A stretch of 64,000 nt of DNA from the NCBI GenBank assembly GCA_002148405.1, contig MUGG01000119.1, positions 1 to 64,000 of the forward strand, read 5' to 3'. This stretch comes from Alkalinema sp. CACIAM 70d (lineage in GTDB: Bacteria > Cyanobacteriota > Cyanobacteriia > Leptolyngbyales > Leptolyngbyaceae). Position numbers and translations under genes: made by a program. Below are positions 18,137 through 28,001 of the stretch, in pieces; within the stretch, counting starts at the first letter, position 1, and the number at the start of each line of letters is the position of its first letter. A model generated the notes under the pieces. It was given only the letters and a program-made list of their open reading frames with translations. It made no database searches and had not been told where the DNA came from.

Positions 18137-18968
18137 GGGACACAGAAAGTTTCGCAATGGATTGAGAGGGCTGAAGAAAGAAGATTTTATTCGCGAAAAT
18201 TTATGTTCAGCGTCGTGGTGGTATCAACGAGCACTAAACCCGATTACTGACCTACCAGTTTACAACTCCAACCCTTTTTGTGAAGACAAGAGCGGCGGAA
18301 TTTAATTTTCTATTTATAAAATATCTGAGAAAAGGGGGCCTAAATCGGAGGTGAACACCTCACTTTGATCCCGAGAATAGGGAAATTCATCCGTTGTGAA
18401 GCGATAATGCACAGGAATTTTCTGCGTAAGAGAATTGTCAGAGAATCAAAATATTTCGTAACAAACTAATCTCGTAAAAAAACCGCTACAAACTAATCTC
18501 GTAAAAAACCCGCTATCCAAAAAATTTTCACTTAAAATTTTCACTTAAAAATTAATAGAGAGGCTAGGACGATCGCCGGTACGATCCCTTTGCCTCTCAC
18601 AGCAGTCCGAATCTATTGTCTGAATCCATCGTCTAAATTCTAACTAGACCGGGATAAATGTTAATCCTCTGTATTCCCTGCTTTAGAGAAAAGCACCTTA
18701 GACCCTAGAATGGCTCTGGTGACGGTTCAGGTTCTCTGATTAGCAGTCTAGGGAGGCAACATTCCCTGGGTCAGAGACTATTAGACAATATTCGGAAAAG
18801 ATTCATAGATTCGGAGAAATTGACGATTTTCTAATGTTCTCTTAACAACAGAGGATCGGTGAATGAAATCTCTGAATGAACTAACAAATAATTTGCTAAC
18901 AATCAATTAATGGGTGCCAGTAGTAGATACCCGAGTCTACGGTGTTATCGAACAATACGCCTACGGCG
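18137..18968 (+). other. Intergenic region, short direct repeats only
   Basis: No convincing gene or RNA is visible in these 832 bp between two minus-strand genes. It is AT-rich and holds small direct duplications: an ACAAACTAATCTCGTAAAAA unit twice near 18460-18505, an ATTTTCACTTAAA unit twice near 18525-18550, and a variant TACGGCGTTATCGGACAATA pair near 18937-18982 that runs into the 3' end of the glycosyltransferase gene. Confidence 0.5.
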
Positions 18969-20045
18969 TTATCGGACAATACTGGGTGCACTGTGTAAGT
19001 GACCATTTTGGGCAAAACGCTCTGCCAAAACTTGCTGGTAGACTGCTTCATAACGGTCAGTCATACATTGCACACTAAAGTGTTGGACCACATGGTTGCG
19101 GCAAGCCGCCCGATCGAGCTCTGCGGCTTTAGGGATAGCGGCAATACAATCGTCGATCGTGTCGCACAGGAAGCCACTGGTTCCATGATCAATGATTTCG
19201 GGAGTAGACCCGAGGCGCAAAGCGATAACGGGTGTTCCTGCGGCCATCGATTCCACCATGACCAGACCAAACGGTTCCCGCCAGGTAATAGGAAAGAGCG
19301 TCGCTACTGCATTTCCCATGAGTTCATTTTTCATCACGTGATCAGCTTCACCCAGATATTCAATCTGTTTGCCGTCGATCAGAGGTTTAATTTCTTGCTC
19401 AAAGTAATCGACATCCACGACATCCACTTTGCCAGCCAGCTTCAGCTTCCATCCTGCCGCCTTAGCAATTTGAATCGCTAAATGAGTTCCTTTTTCTGGA
19501 GAAATGCGTCCCAAAAATGCCAGATAGGGATCGGGGTTTGGCTGGGCATAAAAGTGGTGACTATCTACGTCGATGCCGTTGTAAACCGTTGCCACGCAAT
19601 TCAACCCTAAGCGAGGTTCCCGTTGGGTATTGGAAATGCTGATATAAGGCTGATCCTTAGCATAGGTGAACAGCTTTTCGTTGTCGGGGGTAAAGATGCC
19701 GTGCAAGGTATGGACTGTGGGGGTTTTAACCAGTCCTGCGTAGGGAAGGGCTGCACAACCCATGTGGGAATGAATAACATCAAATTCTTGGGCCCGTCCA
19801 TACACTTGGCTGAGTTGCAGCATTTCATAGATGCCAGCTTCTCGCACATTGGGATCAAGTCGCAGAGCACGGGGATGAACCGATTCTAACTTTGCCAAAG
19901 TAATTGAATCACCGGACGCAAACAGAGTCACTTCATGGCCGCGCCGCACGAGTTCATCCGTTAGCAAACCCACAACTAGCTCGATTCCACCATAACCAGG
20001 GGGGGGAACCCTTTCCCAAAGGGGAGCAATTTGAGCAATCCGCAT
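18969..20045 (-). CDS. Glycosyltransferase family 4 protein
   Basis: 358 residues starting at the ATG at 20045 (MRIAQIAPLWERVPPPGYGG), chosen because TCAGGAGG lies 5 bases upstream; a longer reading from 20075 has no such site. GT-B fold: N-terminal acceptor domain with GGIELVVGLLTDELVRRGHEV and HSHMGCAALPYAGLVKTPTV; C-terminal donor domain with FLGRISPEKGTHLAIQIAKA, PFGLVMVESMAAGTPVIA (the EX7E-type region) and GTSGFLCDTIDD. It transfers a sugar from a nucleotide donor; acceptor unknown. Monocistronic by context; the neighbour 3' of it is the debranching-type enzyme on the same strand, 0.8 kb away. Confidence 0.88.
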   Translation of the reverse strand: MRIAQIAPLWERVPPPGYGGIELVVGLLTDELVRRGHEVTLFASGDSITLAKLESVHPRALRLDPNVREAGIYEMLQLSQVYGRAQEFDVIHSHMGCAALPYAGLVKTPTVHTLHGIFTPDNEKLFTYAKDQPYISISNTQREPRLGLNCVATVYNGIDVDSHHFYAQPNPDPYLAFLGRISPEKGTHLAIQIAKAAGWKLKLAGKVDVVDVDYFEQEIKPLIDGKQIEYLGEADHVMKNELMGNAVATLFPITWREPFGLVMVESMAAGTPVIALRLGSTPEIIDHGTSGFLCDTIDDCIAAIPKAAELDRAACRNHVVQHFSVQCMTDRYEAVYQQVLAERFAQNGHLHSAPSIVR

Positions 20046-20574
20046 AACAAACCTCCTGAGATAAAACGTGAACAAGAAACAATAGGTTTCCTGTGACGAA
20101 TAATGTTTAAATTAATTGGGATTGAGAGCTAAGTTTGGGAATACTGAACGAGACTTTAGGTAAAAATGCTGAGTGCCGTCAATTCGGAGATTACGATCGA
20201 CCCAGTACGGAAATCCCGCCATCCCAATTTCCCTAAATTCAGCCCTAGGACTGTTTCCAACCGGATGGGCTTTTAGAAACAGTTAAATCAAGGGGGTTGA
20301 AAAACTCTATAAACTCTATCTTGGTGAGTATGAAAACTATGAAGAATCAAATTTGGTAGTCTTTTCATGACCTGATTACAGCGGTTGGAGAAGTCATTTG
20401 TATTAGGTAACTGGAAATACATTCAGTTAAAGATCATCTATCCTGTGGACTACTTGGAATTAGTGAGTCCTCCAATTTGATAAAAGTTGCTAAACATCGC
20501 TATAAGACAATCTAGGATCAGGATCTCAAGTCACTAGGCGAGACAAAAGAGGATGTAATTTATACATCTCAGGT
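20046..20574 (+). other. Intergenic region, no gene seen
   Basis: 529 bp upstream of the glycosyltransferase and downstream of the TspO-like gene, both on the minus strand. Apart from the AGGAGG site at its left edge, I see no RNA gene, strong hairpin or conserved operator. Confidence 0.4.
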
Positions 20575-21369
20575 CTATACCTCTAAGGTCGATCGATGCT
20601 TGCGATTTCTTCGATCCAGCAATAGTAAAGCCAATAGTCCTAAACTAAAAACCACACCCATCCAACTAATGAGGGGTAGTGCTAAATACCGTACAACTAA
20701 AGCAACTAATGCCCAAACAATGACTAGGACATACAAACGATCTTGACGCTGCTGATAGACGGCCCAGGCATGTAATGCAGCGATTCCCATCATAATGCTA
20801 GTCCAGATGGGAGCAGCAATTCCCCAACCTTTCCAGCCCGTTTCATGCAGTAAAACGGAAACATTAACAATTGTGGCCACACTAATCCATGCAAGGTAAA
20901 TGCTGAAAGGGTAATGTAGCAGCCAACGATCGCGATTGGGGAGTGGTTTTCGACCTACTCCTAGTAAACGATAGCATTGCATGATGGTCAGTAGCAAGGC
21001 TACCATGATAACTGTGGAAGCGAATAAAAATTGCTGAACAAAGGTATAAACCCAGAGACTTTGAAGTATACACGCGAGAATTAACCAAGGTCTTGCCTGA
21101 AAGACAAATTCATACCGTGGAGGCAGCTTTAATTGATAAAAACTAAAAGCGATTAAACCAAAATAGATAAGGCCCCAAATTGCAAATGCATAACTAGCGG
21201 GAATGAAAAATACATCGGCGTAGGTAGTGTTTGCTAAGTCTGCAATCGTTTTTCCTTGGGGAGGAAAGCGATTGAACCAGGAATTAACCCCGATCGCGCC
21301 GAAGGTCGCTAAAATCGTCGCGATCGCGATGGGCTTTTTAGATAAATACAATGTAGAAGAAGATGACAT
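20575..21369 (-). CDS. TspO/MBR-like tryptophan-rich sensory protein
   Basis: 264 residues from the ATG at 21369; an in-frame TTG at 21381 is an unlikely start. Several transmembrane helices run through the chain. The motifs FFIPASYAFAIWGLIYFGL and LAWISVATIVNVSVLLHETGW are those of the long cyanobacterial proteins annotated as tryptophan-rich sensory (TspO-like). Such proteins bind porphyrins or other hydrophobic ligands in some bacteria, but that role is not shown for this subgroup. It sits alone between the MscS gene and a long spacer, so context adds nothing. Confidence 0.68.
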   Translation of the reverse strand: MSSSSTLYLSKKPIAIATILATFGAIGVNSWFNRFPPQGKTIADLANTTYADVFFIPASYAFAIWGLIYFGLIAFSFYQLKLPPRYEFVFQARPWLILACILQSLWVYTFVQQFLFASTVIMVALLLTIMQCYRLLGVGRKPLPNRDRWLLHYPFSIYLAWISVATIVNVSVLLHETGWKGWGIAAPIWTSIMMGIAALHAWAVYQQRQDRLYVLVIVWALVALVVRYLALPLISWMGVVFSLGLLALLLLDRRNRKHRSTLEV

Positions 21370-21499
21370 AGGGTATCTCAAGGAATTTAGATGTGATTGA
21401 TAGATGTGAGCGTTAGATTTGATTGCAATCAGTTTTTAATATCAATCAAATCTAAATCGGAGGCAAACCAAATATTGCTTATTCTGGAATACGACCTAA

Positions 21500-23428
21500 T
21501 TATGTCGGTTGAGGGTGAAAGTTGTTGTGGGATGCCCTGGATAGATCATCAGAGTCTGGCACAGTCCCTTCGATATGAATAATTGGGGTTTCTAGACGTT
21601 GCTGGGGAATGCCAATTCCTAGGTTTTCCTGATCCATTAATCGCTTAAGCCGACGGCGAAACTCCCTTGCAACAGTGAATTGTTCTAAAGGACGGGTTTT
21701 TAGCCAGATACGAATTTGTAAGCCCACGTGATCAATACGATCGATGCCTAAAACTTCGGGCGGTTCTAGGATTTTTTGATTCCAAGGGGATTCATGATAC
21801 ATTTTTTGGGCCATGGCTTTTAATAGCGAAAGGGCACGATCGGGGTCGGATTGATAATCTATGTCTACCGCTAAATCAACCCGCGACCAATCTTTGGACA
21901 GGTTTTCAACGATGCTAATGGAACTGTTGGGAATGGTGATCAGTCGGCCTTCCGTATCTCGAAGTTGAGTAATACGTAGGTTCATGTTTTCCACACTGCC
22001 CGAGACATCTCCGATTTTAATAATGTCACTGACGGCATACTGGTCTTCCAGCAGAATCAGCAGCCCATTAATCACATCTTTAACTAAACTTTGGCAGGCA
22101 AAGGAAACCGCTAGACCAATAATGCCTGCTCCCGCTAGGACGGGAACCAAGTCAACACCAATCACCGCTAATGCCAAGAGTACGCCTGAACCCACCAGAA
22201 GCAGGGATAAAGCACTCTTTAAAACCCTGGATAGGGTATTTAAACGAATGGATAAACGATGGCTAAATTGATCTAGCGCTCGTTTGTCTTGGAAAATAGA
22301 GGTGATGACTCGATCGATGATTGCATCGCTTAATCGAGTAGAAAAGTAAACGGCGATCGTGATCACAAATAGCTTTAAGGGCGTTGCTAATAAAAGTGTT
22401 CGTAACCAGCGGGTTTGGGGGAACAGTTCGATCGCATAAGCAAGAATACTCACCCAAAGGATAAACTGCCCCACCCCGTACAATCGAGTTTTCAATTTTT
22501 GTAGGCTGAGGCGTTGTTGAAGTTGCATTTGTTGCCATTGCTGCTGCTCTTTGCCTACTTCTGTGGTGCTTTCTGTGGGTGGAGGAGCCTCTTGGGCGGT
22601 GGTGAGTGCCTCTGTAAGTTGATGTTGGCGCTGACGACTTCGGGATTGTTGCCAAGATAATAAATAACTCAGTGCAATGCCTGCAATTCCTACGATCGCA
22701 ATAATGCTTCCCTGCTGGAGTAAATAGTCAGACTGACGTTCTCGGAAGGCTTTTTCTAGCGCTTTTTGGAGGGCTTGGCGAATTTGTTCCCCCATCGATC
22801 GGGGATCAAGTCCCTGGACATCTGCGTCCAAGGTGGTCACGGTCATTAGATATTTTTCGTTGATGTAGATGACCGGTAAATTAGTTTGGGCGTCGATTTC
22901 TAAACGCACCTTTAAGGATGGTGGACGCCCTTGATTAACAATTTCCTGTAGCGTTGATTCAATATGTTGTGCTCGCTGTTCAGCGGAACTATTACCTGCA
23001 TTACTACTTGCATTTGGATCTATTTGTGATGATATGTTGGTTGAGGGGGTCGCGATCGTGAATAGCGAATAACCGTCTAATTTAACCGTAGCTGTATTGA
23101 CTCGACTAGCGTCAAAGCGATCCAAGACACTCGCTAGAGAGGGTAAAGTAATAGGGCCTAGACGATTGGATGGATTCGTTGGTGATGACTGATTAGAAGT
23201 TTGATTATTAGTTTTGAAATTATTTTGGTTATCTAATGATTGATTATTTGCGGGGCTATTATTTTGGGTGTTATTAATTTGTAGAGGATTGTTAGTTTCT
23301 TGAGCTGTTACTACTTGAGCTGTTACTAAGAGTGGCGGCAGGCACATCATGCTGATACAGAGTCCTACGATCGCTAATGATCGCGCTGTACGGGCATTCC
23401 AATATTTTTTGTATGGAAGTCGTCGCAT
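21500..23428 (-). CDS. Mechanosensitive channel, MscS family
   Basis: 642 residues. The N-terminus has a signal sequence (LAIVGLCISMMCLPPLLVTA) followed by an Asn/Gln-rich stretch (about residues 45-95) and a periplasmic domain of about 130 residues. Transmembrane helices follow: GSIIAIVGIAGIALSYLL, an Ile/Leu helix near QFILWVSILAYAIELF, and the pore-proximal helix LAGAGIIGLAVSFACQSLVK. The conserved MscS beta domain is VSDIIKIGDVSGSVENMNLR...RLITIPNSSI. A C-terminal alpha/beta domain ends the protein. It probably releases solutes under hypo-osmotic shock. The Asn-rich region is strain-variable in this family and probably unstructured. Confidence 0.9.
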   Translation of the reverse strand: MRRLPYKKYWNARTARSLAIVGLCISMMCLPPLLVTAQVVTAQETNNPLQINNTQNNSPANNQSLDNQNNFKTNNQTSNQSSPTNPSNRLGPITLPSLASVLDRFDASRVNTATVKLDGYSLFTIATPSTNISSQIDPNASSNAGNSSAEQRAQHIESTLQEIVNQGRPPSLKVRLEIDAQTNLPVIYINEKYLMTVTTLDADVQGLDPRSMGEQIRQALQKALEKAFRERQSDYLLQQGSIIAIVGIAGIALSYLLSWQQSRSRQRQHQLTEALTTAQEAPPPTESTTEVGKEQQQWQQMQLQQRLSLQKLKTRLYGVGQFILWVSILAYAIELFPQTRWLRTLLLATPLKLFVITIAVYFSTRLSDAIIDRVITSIFQDKRALDQFSHRLSIRLNTLSRVLKSALSLLLVGSGVLLALAVIGVDLVPVLAGAGIIGLAVSFACQSLVKDVINGLLILLEDQYAVSDIIKIGDVSGSVENMNLRITQLRDTEGRLITIPNSSISIVENLSKDWSRVDLAVDIDYQSDPDRALSLLKAMAQKMYHESPWNQKILEPPEVLGIDRIDHVGLQIRIWLKTRPLEQFTVAREFRRRLKRLMDQENLGIGIPQQRLETPIIHIEGTVPDSDDLSRASHNNFHPQPT

Positions 23429-23847
23429 ATCTGTAATCCCTGAATCTGTAACCCCTAGATTGGTAACCCCTGCATTTATACAAACGGTTACAAACTGTTA
23501 TCTAGTGTAAAGAAGATCGTGTTATTTGCGATCTTCCAAAAGGGAGTTAAAGGTCGGCGATTAACAGAAAATCGATTATTCCTTTTGACGCAGGGGAGAT
23601 TTTGGGATGTGCGCTGATAGCGTTTTAAGTGGTTTGCAAATAAAAGCCGGTTATAGAGGACTAGAGTAGGATAAGAGCCAACATTGTCTTGAATGACACT
23701 GTACTAGGGCAAAACTTATAGCTGGAGTCCAAGTTTTTAAGGAACTCAGCCGTTGAGCTAAGCTTTAGTCAGTGCCATTCATGACTACCTTAATGGTTGC
23801 CTCTACCACAAATCTAAAAGGCTTAATTTAGAGTTGAGCCTGGAAAT
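23429..23847 (+). other. Intergenic region upstream of mscS-like gene
   Basis: 419 bp. Next to the mscS start there are degenerate repeats of ATCTGTAATCCCTGA / ATCTGTAACCCCTAG / ATTGGTAACCCCTGC (23430-23475). No gene, tRNA or clear terminator is seen. Confidence 0.45.
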
Positions 23848-24747
23848 CTACTTTGGATAGACGAAAACTAAGTTGTTCCCATCCGCCCGAACGCTACTAG
23901 TCGTAATGGTTCCAAAGCGGGGAACGCCCATTTGTGCAAGTTGGGGTTGCACGATCGCATCGATTTGTTGGCGTAGCCCTGGATCATTCAGTCGATTACG
24001 GATTTGGGTATCAACCGTCGATCGAATCATATCTTTATAATCAAATAAAGAATTACAAACATCTACACCAAAGACATTGCACACACTAGTTGCTTGGATT
24101 GTTCCATTCAATGTGGCATCTACTACCTTGTAGCTAATCAAGCCATTCACCAAAATAGGTTGAATTTTCACATCCAAGCGAGCATTGTCAATATTAACAT
24201 CGGGAATTGCATCATCTCCTAAATCTACAGCACCCGTATGATATCCTTTGATTTCTCGTCCAGAGCTTTCAAAGGACAGACTCAAAACAAAATTTGGACT
24301 TTGCCAACTGAGTTGAGTTTGGTTCAGATTCCAGTCATTGACGTAGAAATTAGCATTTCCCAAATCTGGGCAAATCCATCCGCAGTCAAGATCCACCACT
24401 TTTTTTGGAATTGTAAAGGGATACTGGCCGCCCCCAAATGTAGTAGGCAAGCGTAGAAAAGACGTATTCCCATTAAGATTATTCAGATGGAGTTGTGTAT
24501 CTTGAATTTGGGCATTGACTTGGCCTGCAACATATAAGAGAGCTAGTCCGGGAATCGTAACGGTGCCGTACTGTTGAGGTGGTTTTGGCGGTTTGGGGGT
24601 GGGATTACAAATGGGAGCATCGGGATTGAGATCGCAGTTGGGAATGGCAAGCGATCGCTGAATAGTTGTATTGGCCAATGTCATCGTCATCACTGTACTG
24701 AGTACAGAAAATGTAGCAATTTTGAGAACATTTCTGTGGAATTTCAT
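23848..24747 (-). CDS. Secreted protein of unknown function
   Basis: 299 residues. A signal peptide (IATFSVLSTVMTMTLANTT) is followed by a Pro-rich spacer (NPTPKPPKPPQQ) and a beta-rich body with alternating hydrophobic strands, for example FVLSLSFESSGREIKGY and NARLDVKIQPILVNGLISYK. Six or more Cys occur in pairs (CDLNPDAPIC, CGWIC, CNVFGVDVC), consistent with disulfides outside the cytoplasm. The C-terminal part (DTQIRNRLNDPGLRQQIDAI) is an amphipathic helix, then a last strand FGTITTSSVRADGNNLVFVY. The pattern of two-sided lipid-binding (BPI/SMP-like) proteins came to mind but I cannot support it by motif. Confidence 0.6.
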   Translation of the reverse strand: MKFHRNVLKIATFSVLSTVMTMTLANTTIQRSLAIPNCDLNPDAPICNPTPKPPKPPQQYGTVTIPGLALLYVAGQVNAQIQDTQLHLNNLNGNTSFLRLPTTFGGGQYPFTIPKKVVDLDCGWICPDLGNANFYVNDWNLNQTQLSWQSPNFVLSLSFESSGREIKGYHTGAVDLGDDAIPDVNIDNARLDVKIQPILVNGLISYKVVDATLNGTIQATSVCNVFGVDVCNSLFDYKDMIRSTVDTQIRNRLNDPGLRQQIDAIVQPQLAQMGVPRFGTITTSSVRADGNNLVFVYPK

Positions 24748-24977
24748 AATTTACCTTATCCTAAGGGAGCTAATAGGAATTAACAGTCAATATCTGACTG
24801 CAAAATCAATCCTGGCGTATTATCAAGCTGAGAAAGCTTTAATGCGCTTGCTAGATTTAATACACTTGCTAGGTTTGATGAGTATAAGTAGGCTGGTAAA
24901 TCTCCACTTATGCAGCAGTAGAATGTTTCGATCGAGAAAAATTATGTAGTTAATTTTTGGGTAATTTTTCCCAAGTC

Positions 24978-26420
24978 CTATACGGAATCAAATTGTTGCT
25001 GACCCATAATATAGGTTGCGCTGACACTCCGATCGTCCCCGAGTACTAATAAACTAAACAGTCGATCGGAGAGTTTCCGGAACGTAGTGGGTAATGGCCC
25101 CGGATTACGAAAAGCCATGAGGGGTGTGGCTTGGAGGTTCCAGACAACAAAATCCGCTTCCTTGCCAAGTTCAAAATTACCAATGTGATCGGCCAAATGT
25201 AGCGATCTTGCTCCGCCCAAGGTCATTAGAAAGAACAGTTGAAAGGGAGAGAGCGTTTGACGTTGCAATTGCGCGACCTTATAGGCTTCTGCGGCGGTTT
25301 TTAGCATCGAAAAACTGGTTCCTGCCCCCACATCGCTGGCAAGTCCCACATTAATCGATCGTCCCTCAGATTTCGCTTTCTGGATATTGAATAAACCACT
25401 GCCGAGAAAAAGATTCGACGTGGGACAAAAGGCAATGGCCGCATTAACATCCGCTAGACGATCAAATTCCACATCGGAAAGATGAATGCAATGGGCAAAG
25501 ATCGATCGAGGTGTGACTAATCCATAGCGATCGTACACATCTAGATAACTTGCACTATCAGGAAAGAGTTCTTTCACCCAAGCCAATTCATCCAAATTTT
25601 CCGACAGGTGAGTGTGTAAATAAACCGTTGGAAATTCCGCTAGCAATTGGGCTGCAAATTGGAGTTGCTGGGGAGTGGATGTGGGTGCAAAGCGAGGCGT
25701 GACAGCATAGCCTAGGCGATCGACGCCATGCCACCGTTCAATTAATCGCTGGCTGTCTTCGTAGGCGGATTGGGCGGTATCCAGCAGGCCCGGTGGAGCG
25801 TGGCGATCCATCATCACCTTACCCGTAATCAGCCGTAAATTGCGGGCCTGGGCTGCGGCGAACAACGCATCCACCGACCCTGGAAACACCGCTGCAAAAA
25901 CGGCAGCAGTTGTGGTGCCATTGCGCAAAAGTTCCTCGATAAAAAAATTAGCAACTTTCGCGGCATGTTCTGGATTTTGAAAGCTTTGTTCCGTCGGAAA
26001 GGTATATTGATTCAGCCAGTCCAATAATTGCTCCCCATAGGCCGCCATCATCTGCGTTTGGGGATAGTGCAGGTGGATATCAATCAAGCCGGGGGTGATT
26101 AACCGATCGGGGTAATGGGTCAGGGGCAAATTGGGGTAGCGATCGGCTAAAGCTGAATAGGCTCCAAAATCATGGATATACCCTTGATTCAGCACTAATA
26201 GCCCATCAGGAATGTAACGAATACTACTATTTTCTAAACTTTCTAAGTTTTCTGCACTGGGATTGTCTAGACTATTATTGGAGCCATTGCTAAATGGATC
26301 ATCGATACAATCCAAAAATGCCCCCCGAATTCCGGTTAATTCAGATAACTCCGCCTGCGAACCGGGACTTTGTAAATTTTGATTGAGCCTGGGGGACAGG
26401 TTTTGGGCGTTTTGGTTCAC
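24978..26420 (-). CDS. guaD: Guanine deaminase
   Basis: 480 residues, an amidohydrolase-fold enzyme that converts guanine to xanthine and ammonia. Zinc ligands and signature: PGLIDIHLHYPQTQMMAAYG (HxH plus the guanine deaminase HYPQ), then GTTTAAVFA, VYLHTHLSEN, IFAHCIHLSD and LASDVGAGTS (Asp). An N-terminal region of about 60 residues, rich in Asn/Ser (MNQNAQNLSPRLNQ), is longer than the family norm and could mean a later start, but no better candidate is obvious. It is divergent from xdhA with a 77-bp gap. Its product xanthine is the substrate of that enzyme, so the two units make a purine-to-nitrogen pathway. Confidence 0.92.
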   Translation of the reverse strand: MNQNAQNLSPRLNQNLQSPGSQAELSELTGIRGAFLDCIDDPFSNGSNNSLDNPSAENLESLENSSIRYIPDGLLVLNQGYIHDFGAYSALADRYPNLPLTHYPDRLITPGLIDIHLHYPQTQMMAAYGEQLLDWLNQYTFPTEQSFQNPEHAAKVANFFIEELLRNGTTTAAVFAAVFPGSVDALFAAAQARNLRLITGKVMMDRHAPPGLLDTAQSAYEDSQRLIERWHGVDRLGYAVTPRFAPTSTPQQLQFAAQLLAEFPTVYLHTHLSENLDELAWVKELFPDSASYLDVYDRYGLVTPRSIFAHCIHLSDVEFDRLADVNAAIAFCPTSNLFLGSGLFNIQKAKSEGRSINVGLASDVGAGTSFSMLKTAAEAYKVAQLQRQTLSPFQLFFLMTLGGARSLHLADHIGNFELGKEADFVVWNLQATPLMAFRNPGPLPTTFRKLSDRLFSLLVLGDDRSVSATYIMGQQQFDSV

Positions 26421-26497
26421 CGTGGGCTTCTCCCATGATTGAATTCCTTCTACAATTTTAATAATGCTTTGAGAAAATGGTTGTTGATTCGAGTTAA
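26421..26497 (+). promoter_or_regulatory. Shared divergent promoter region guaD / xdhA
   Basis: Only 77 bp separate the two divergent start codons, so both promoters and any shared operator must lie here or in the coding ends. I see no GTAN8TAC NtcA core in it. Confidence 0.5.
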
Positions 26498-27997
26498 ATG
26501 CCGATGACCGATGCCGTGCAATCTCATAATTTAGAATCTCAGATTTTGGAATTTACCCTGAACGGCCAGACCGTGCGCCTCTCTGCCGTGTCGCCTACGA
26601 TGACGCTTTTACAATATTTGCAACAGTCGGGGCGATCGGGCACGAAGGAAGGCTGCGGAGACGGGGACTGCGGGGCCTGTACAGTAGCAGTCATGGGGCA
26701 AGATGCCCAGGGAAAACCCACCTACCACGCAATTAACAGTTGTCTGATTCCCATCGGCGCGATCGCCGGACGAACAGTGATTACGGTAGAGGGTTTGGCG
26801 GAGGCAGAGCGGTTGCATCCCGTTCAAGCGGCGATGGTGGAAACGGGCGGTTCCCAGTGCGGCTACTGCACGCCTGGTTTTATTATGAGTTTGTTTGCGG
26901 CCTACTATGGGGCCGATGGGGCAATCCCGGATGAAACCGTAGAGGGCAATCTCTGCCGCTGTACAGGCTATTTACCGATTCGGCGGGCGGCCCAGCAACT
27001 CAGCCAGCAATTAAGCCAAGCGACTTTAAACCAAGCAGCTTTAAACCAAGCGCCTTTAAACCAAGTGACTCCCCGCGATCGATTTTCTGCACAACTCGCC
27101 AATTATGCTGCGCCCAGAGACGATTTTGCTTACATCAGCCCTACAGAGCGCTTCTATCGTCCGACCCAACTGCAAACGGCCTTAGAACTGTTGCACCAGT
27201 ATCCCGATGCGGTGGTGCTAGCTGGGGGAACGGATCTGGGGCTAGACCTGAGCCACCGTCGTCGATCGTTTCCAACAATCGTTGCCCTAGAAGCCATTCC
27301 AGAATTGCAAGAAATTCAGCAACTAGAAAATTCGTTCAGCATTGGTGCAAGCGTTTCCCTGAGTCATTTAAAAACAAAATTACACGGTTATTTCCCTAGC
27401 CTAGATGAAATGTTAGTCTGGTTTGCAGCCCAGCAGGTTCGCAATCGCGCTACCATGGGTGGCAATCTGGCTACGGCCTCTCCGATCGGTGACCTGCCCC
27501 CGGTTTTACTAGCGCTAGATGCGGTGGTGGAATTGGTGAGTTTGAACGGAGTCCGCAGGGTGCCCATCGCAGAATTCTTTACAGCCTATCGAAAAACTGT
27601 ACTGCAACCGGGCGAGTTAATTCGATCGATTGAAATTCCGACAACTCTGACACCACAAACCACGCAACGCCACAGCCAATCTTATAAAATTGGTAAACGG
27701 GGCGCTGATGATATTAGTATTGTGGCCGCAGCGTTTACGATCGATCTCGACGCTTACAACACGATCGTCCATGCCAGATTAGCCTACGGTGGCGTTGCTG
27801 CTACGCCCATTCGCGCGATCGAGATCGAACAGGACTTAATCGGCCAACCGTGGACAAGGGAAACCGTGAGAGCCTGTAAACCCAAGTTACGCGACTGTTT
27901 TACGCCATTAAGCGATCTGCGAGGTAGTGCCCATTACCGAAAAACGTTAGTCGCCAATCTATTTGAAAAATTCTTTATCGACATGGGAGGGAGGTAA
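26498..27997 (+). CDS. xdhA: Xanthine dehydrogenase small subunit (2Fe-2S and FAD domains)
   Basis: 499 residues. Residues about 12-170 hold two [2Fe-2S] clusters: a plant-type cluster GCGDGDCGACTVAV with INSCL, and a second helical cluster SQCGYCTPGF with NLCRCTGYLPIRRAA. A linker with a 15-bp repeat (27022-27066; LNQA units) leads to the FAD domain: VVLAGGTDLGLD, VRNRATMGGNLATASPIGDLPP and the C-terminal CO-dehydrogenase flavoprotein fold. It passes electrons from the molybdenum subunit to NAD. The stop is 4 bp before the xdhB ATG. In this arrangement the enzyme oxidises hypoxanthine or xanthine to urate. Confidence 0.93.
   Translation: MPMTDAVQSHNLESQILEFTLNGQTVRLSAVSPTMTLLQYLQQSGRSGTKEGCGDGDCGACTVAVMGQDAQGKPTYHAINSCLIPIGAIAGRTVITVEGLAEAERLHPVQAAMVETGGSQCGYCTPGFIMSLFAAYYGADGAIPDETVEGNLCRCTGYLPIRRAAQQLSQQLSQATLNQAALNQAPLNQVTPRDRFSAQLANYAAPRDDFAYISPTERFYRPTQLQTALELLHQYPDAVVLAGGTDLGLDLSHRRRSFPTIVALEAIPELQEIQQLENSFSIGASVSLSHLKTKLHGYFPSLDEMLVWFAAQQVRNRATMGGNLATASPIGDLPPVLLALDAVVELVSLNGVRRVPIAEFFTAYRKTVLQPGELIRSIEIPTTLTPQTTQRHSQSYKIGKRGADDISIVAAAFTIDLDAYNTIVHARLAYGGVAATPIRAIEIEQDLIGQPWTRETVRACKPKLRDCFTPLSDLRGSAHYRKTLVANLFEKFFIDMGGR
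27022..27066 (+). repeat. 15-bp in-frame tandem repeat in xdhA linker
   Basis: Three units of the form GACTTTAAACCAAGC, preceded by a degenerate fourth, encode LNQA/LNQV steps in the linker between the Fe-S and FAD domains. The frame is kept. Confidence 0.85.
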
Positions 27998-28001
27998 ACC
28001 A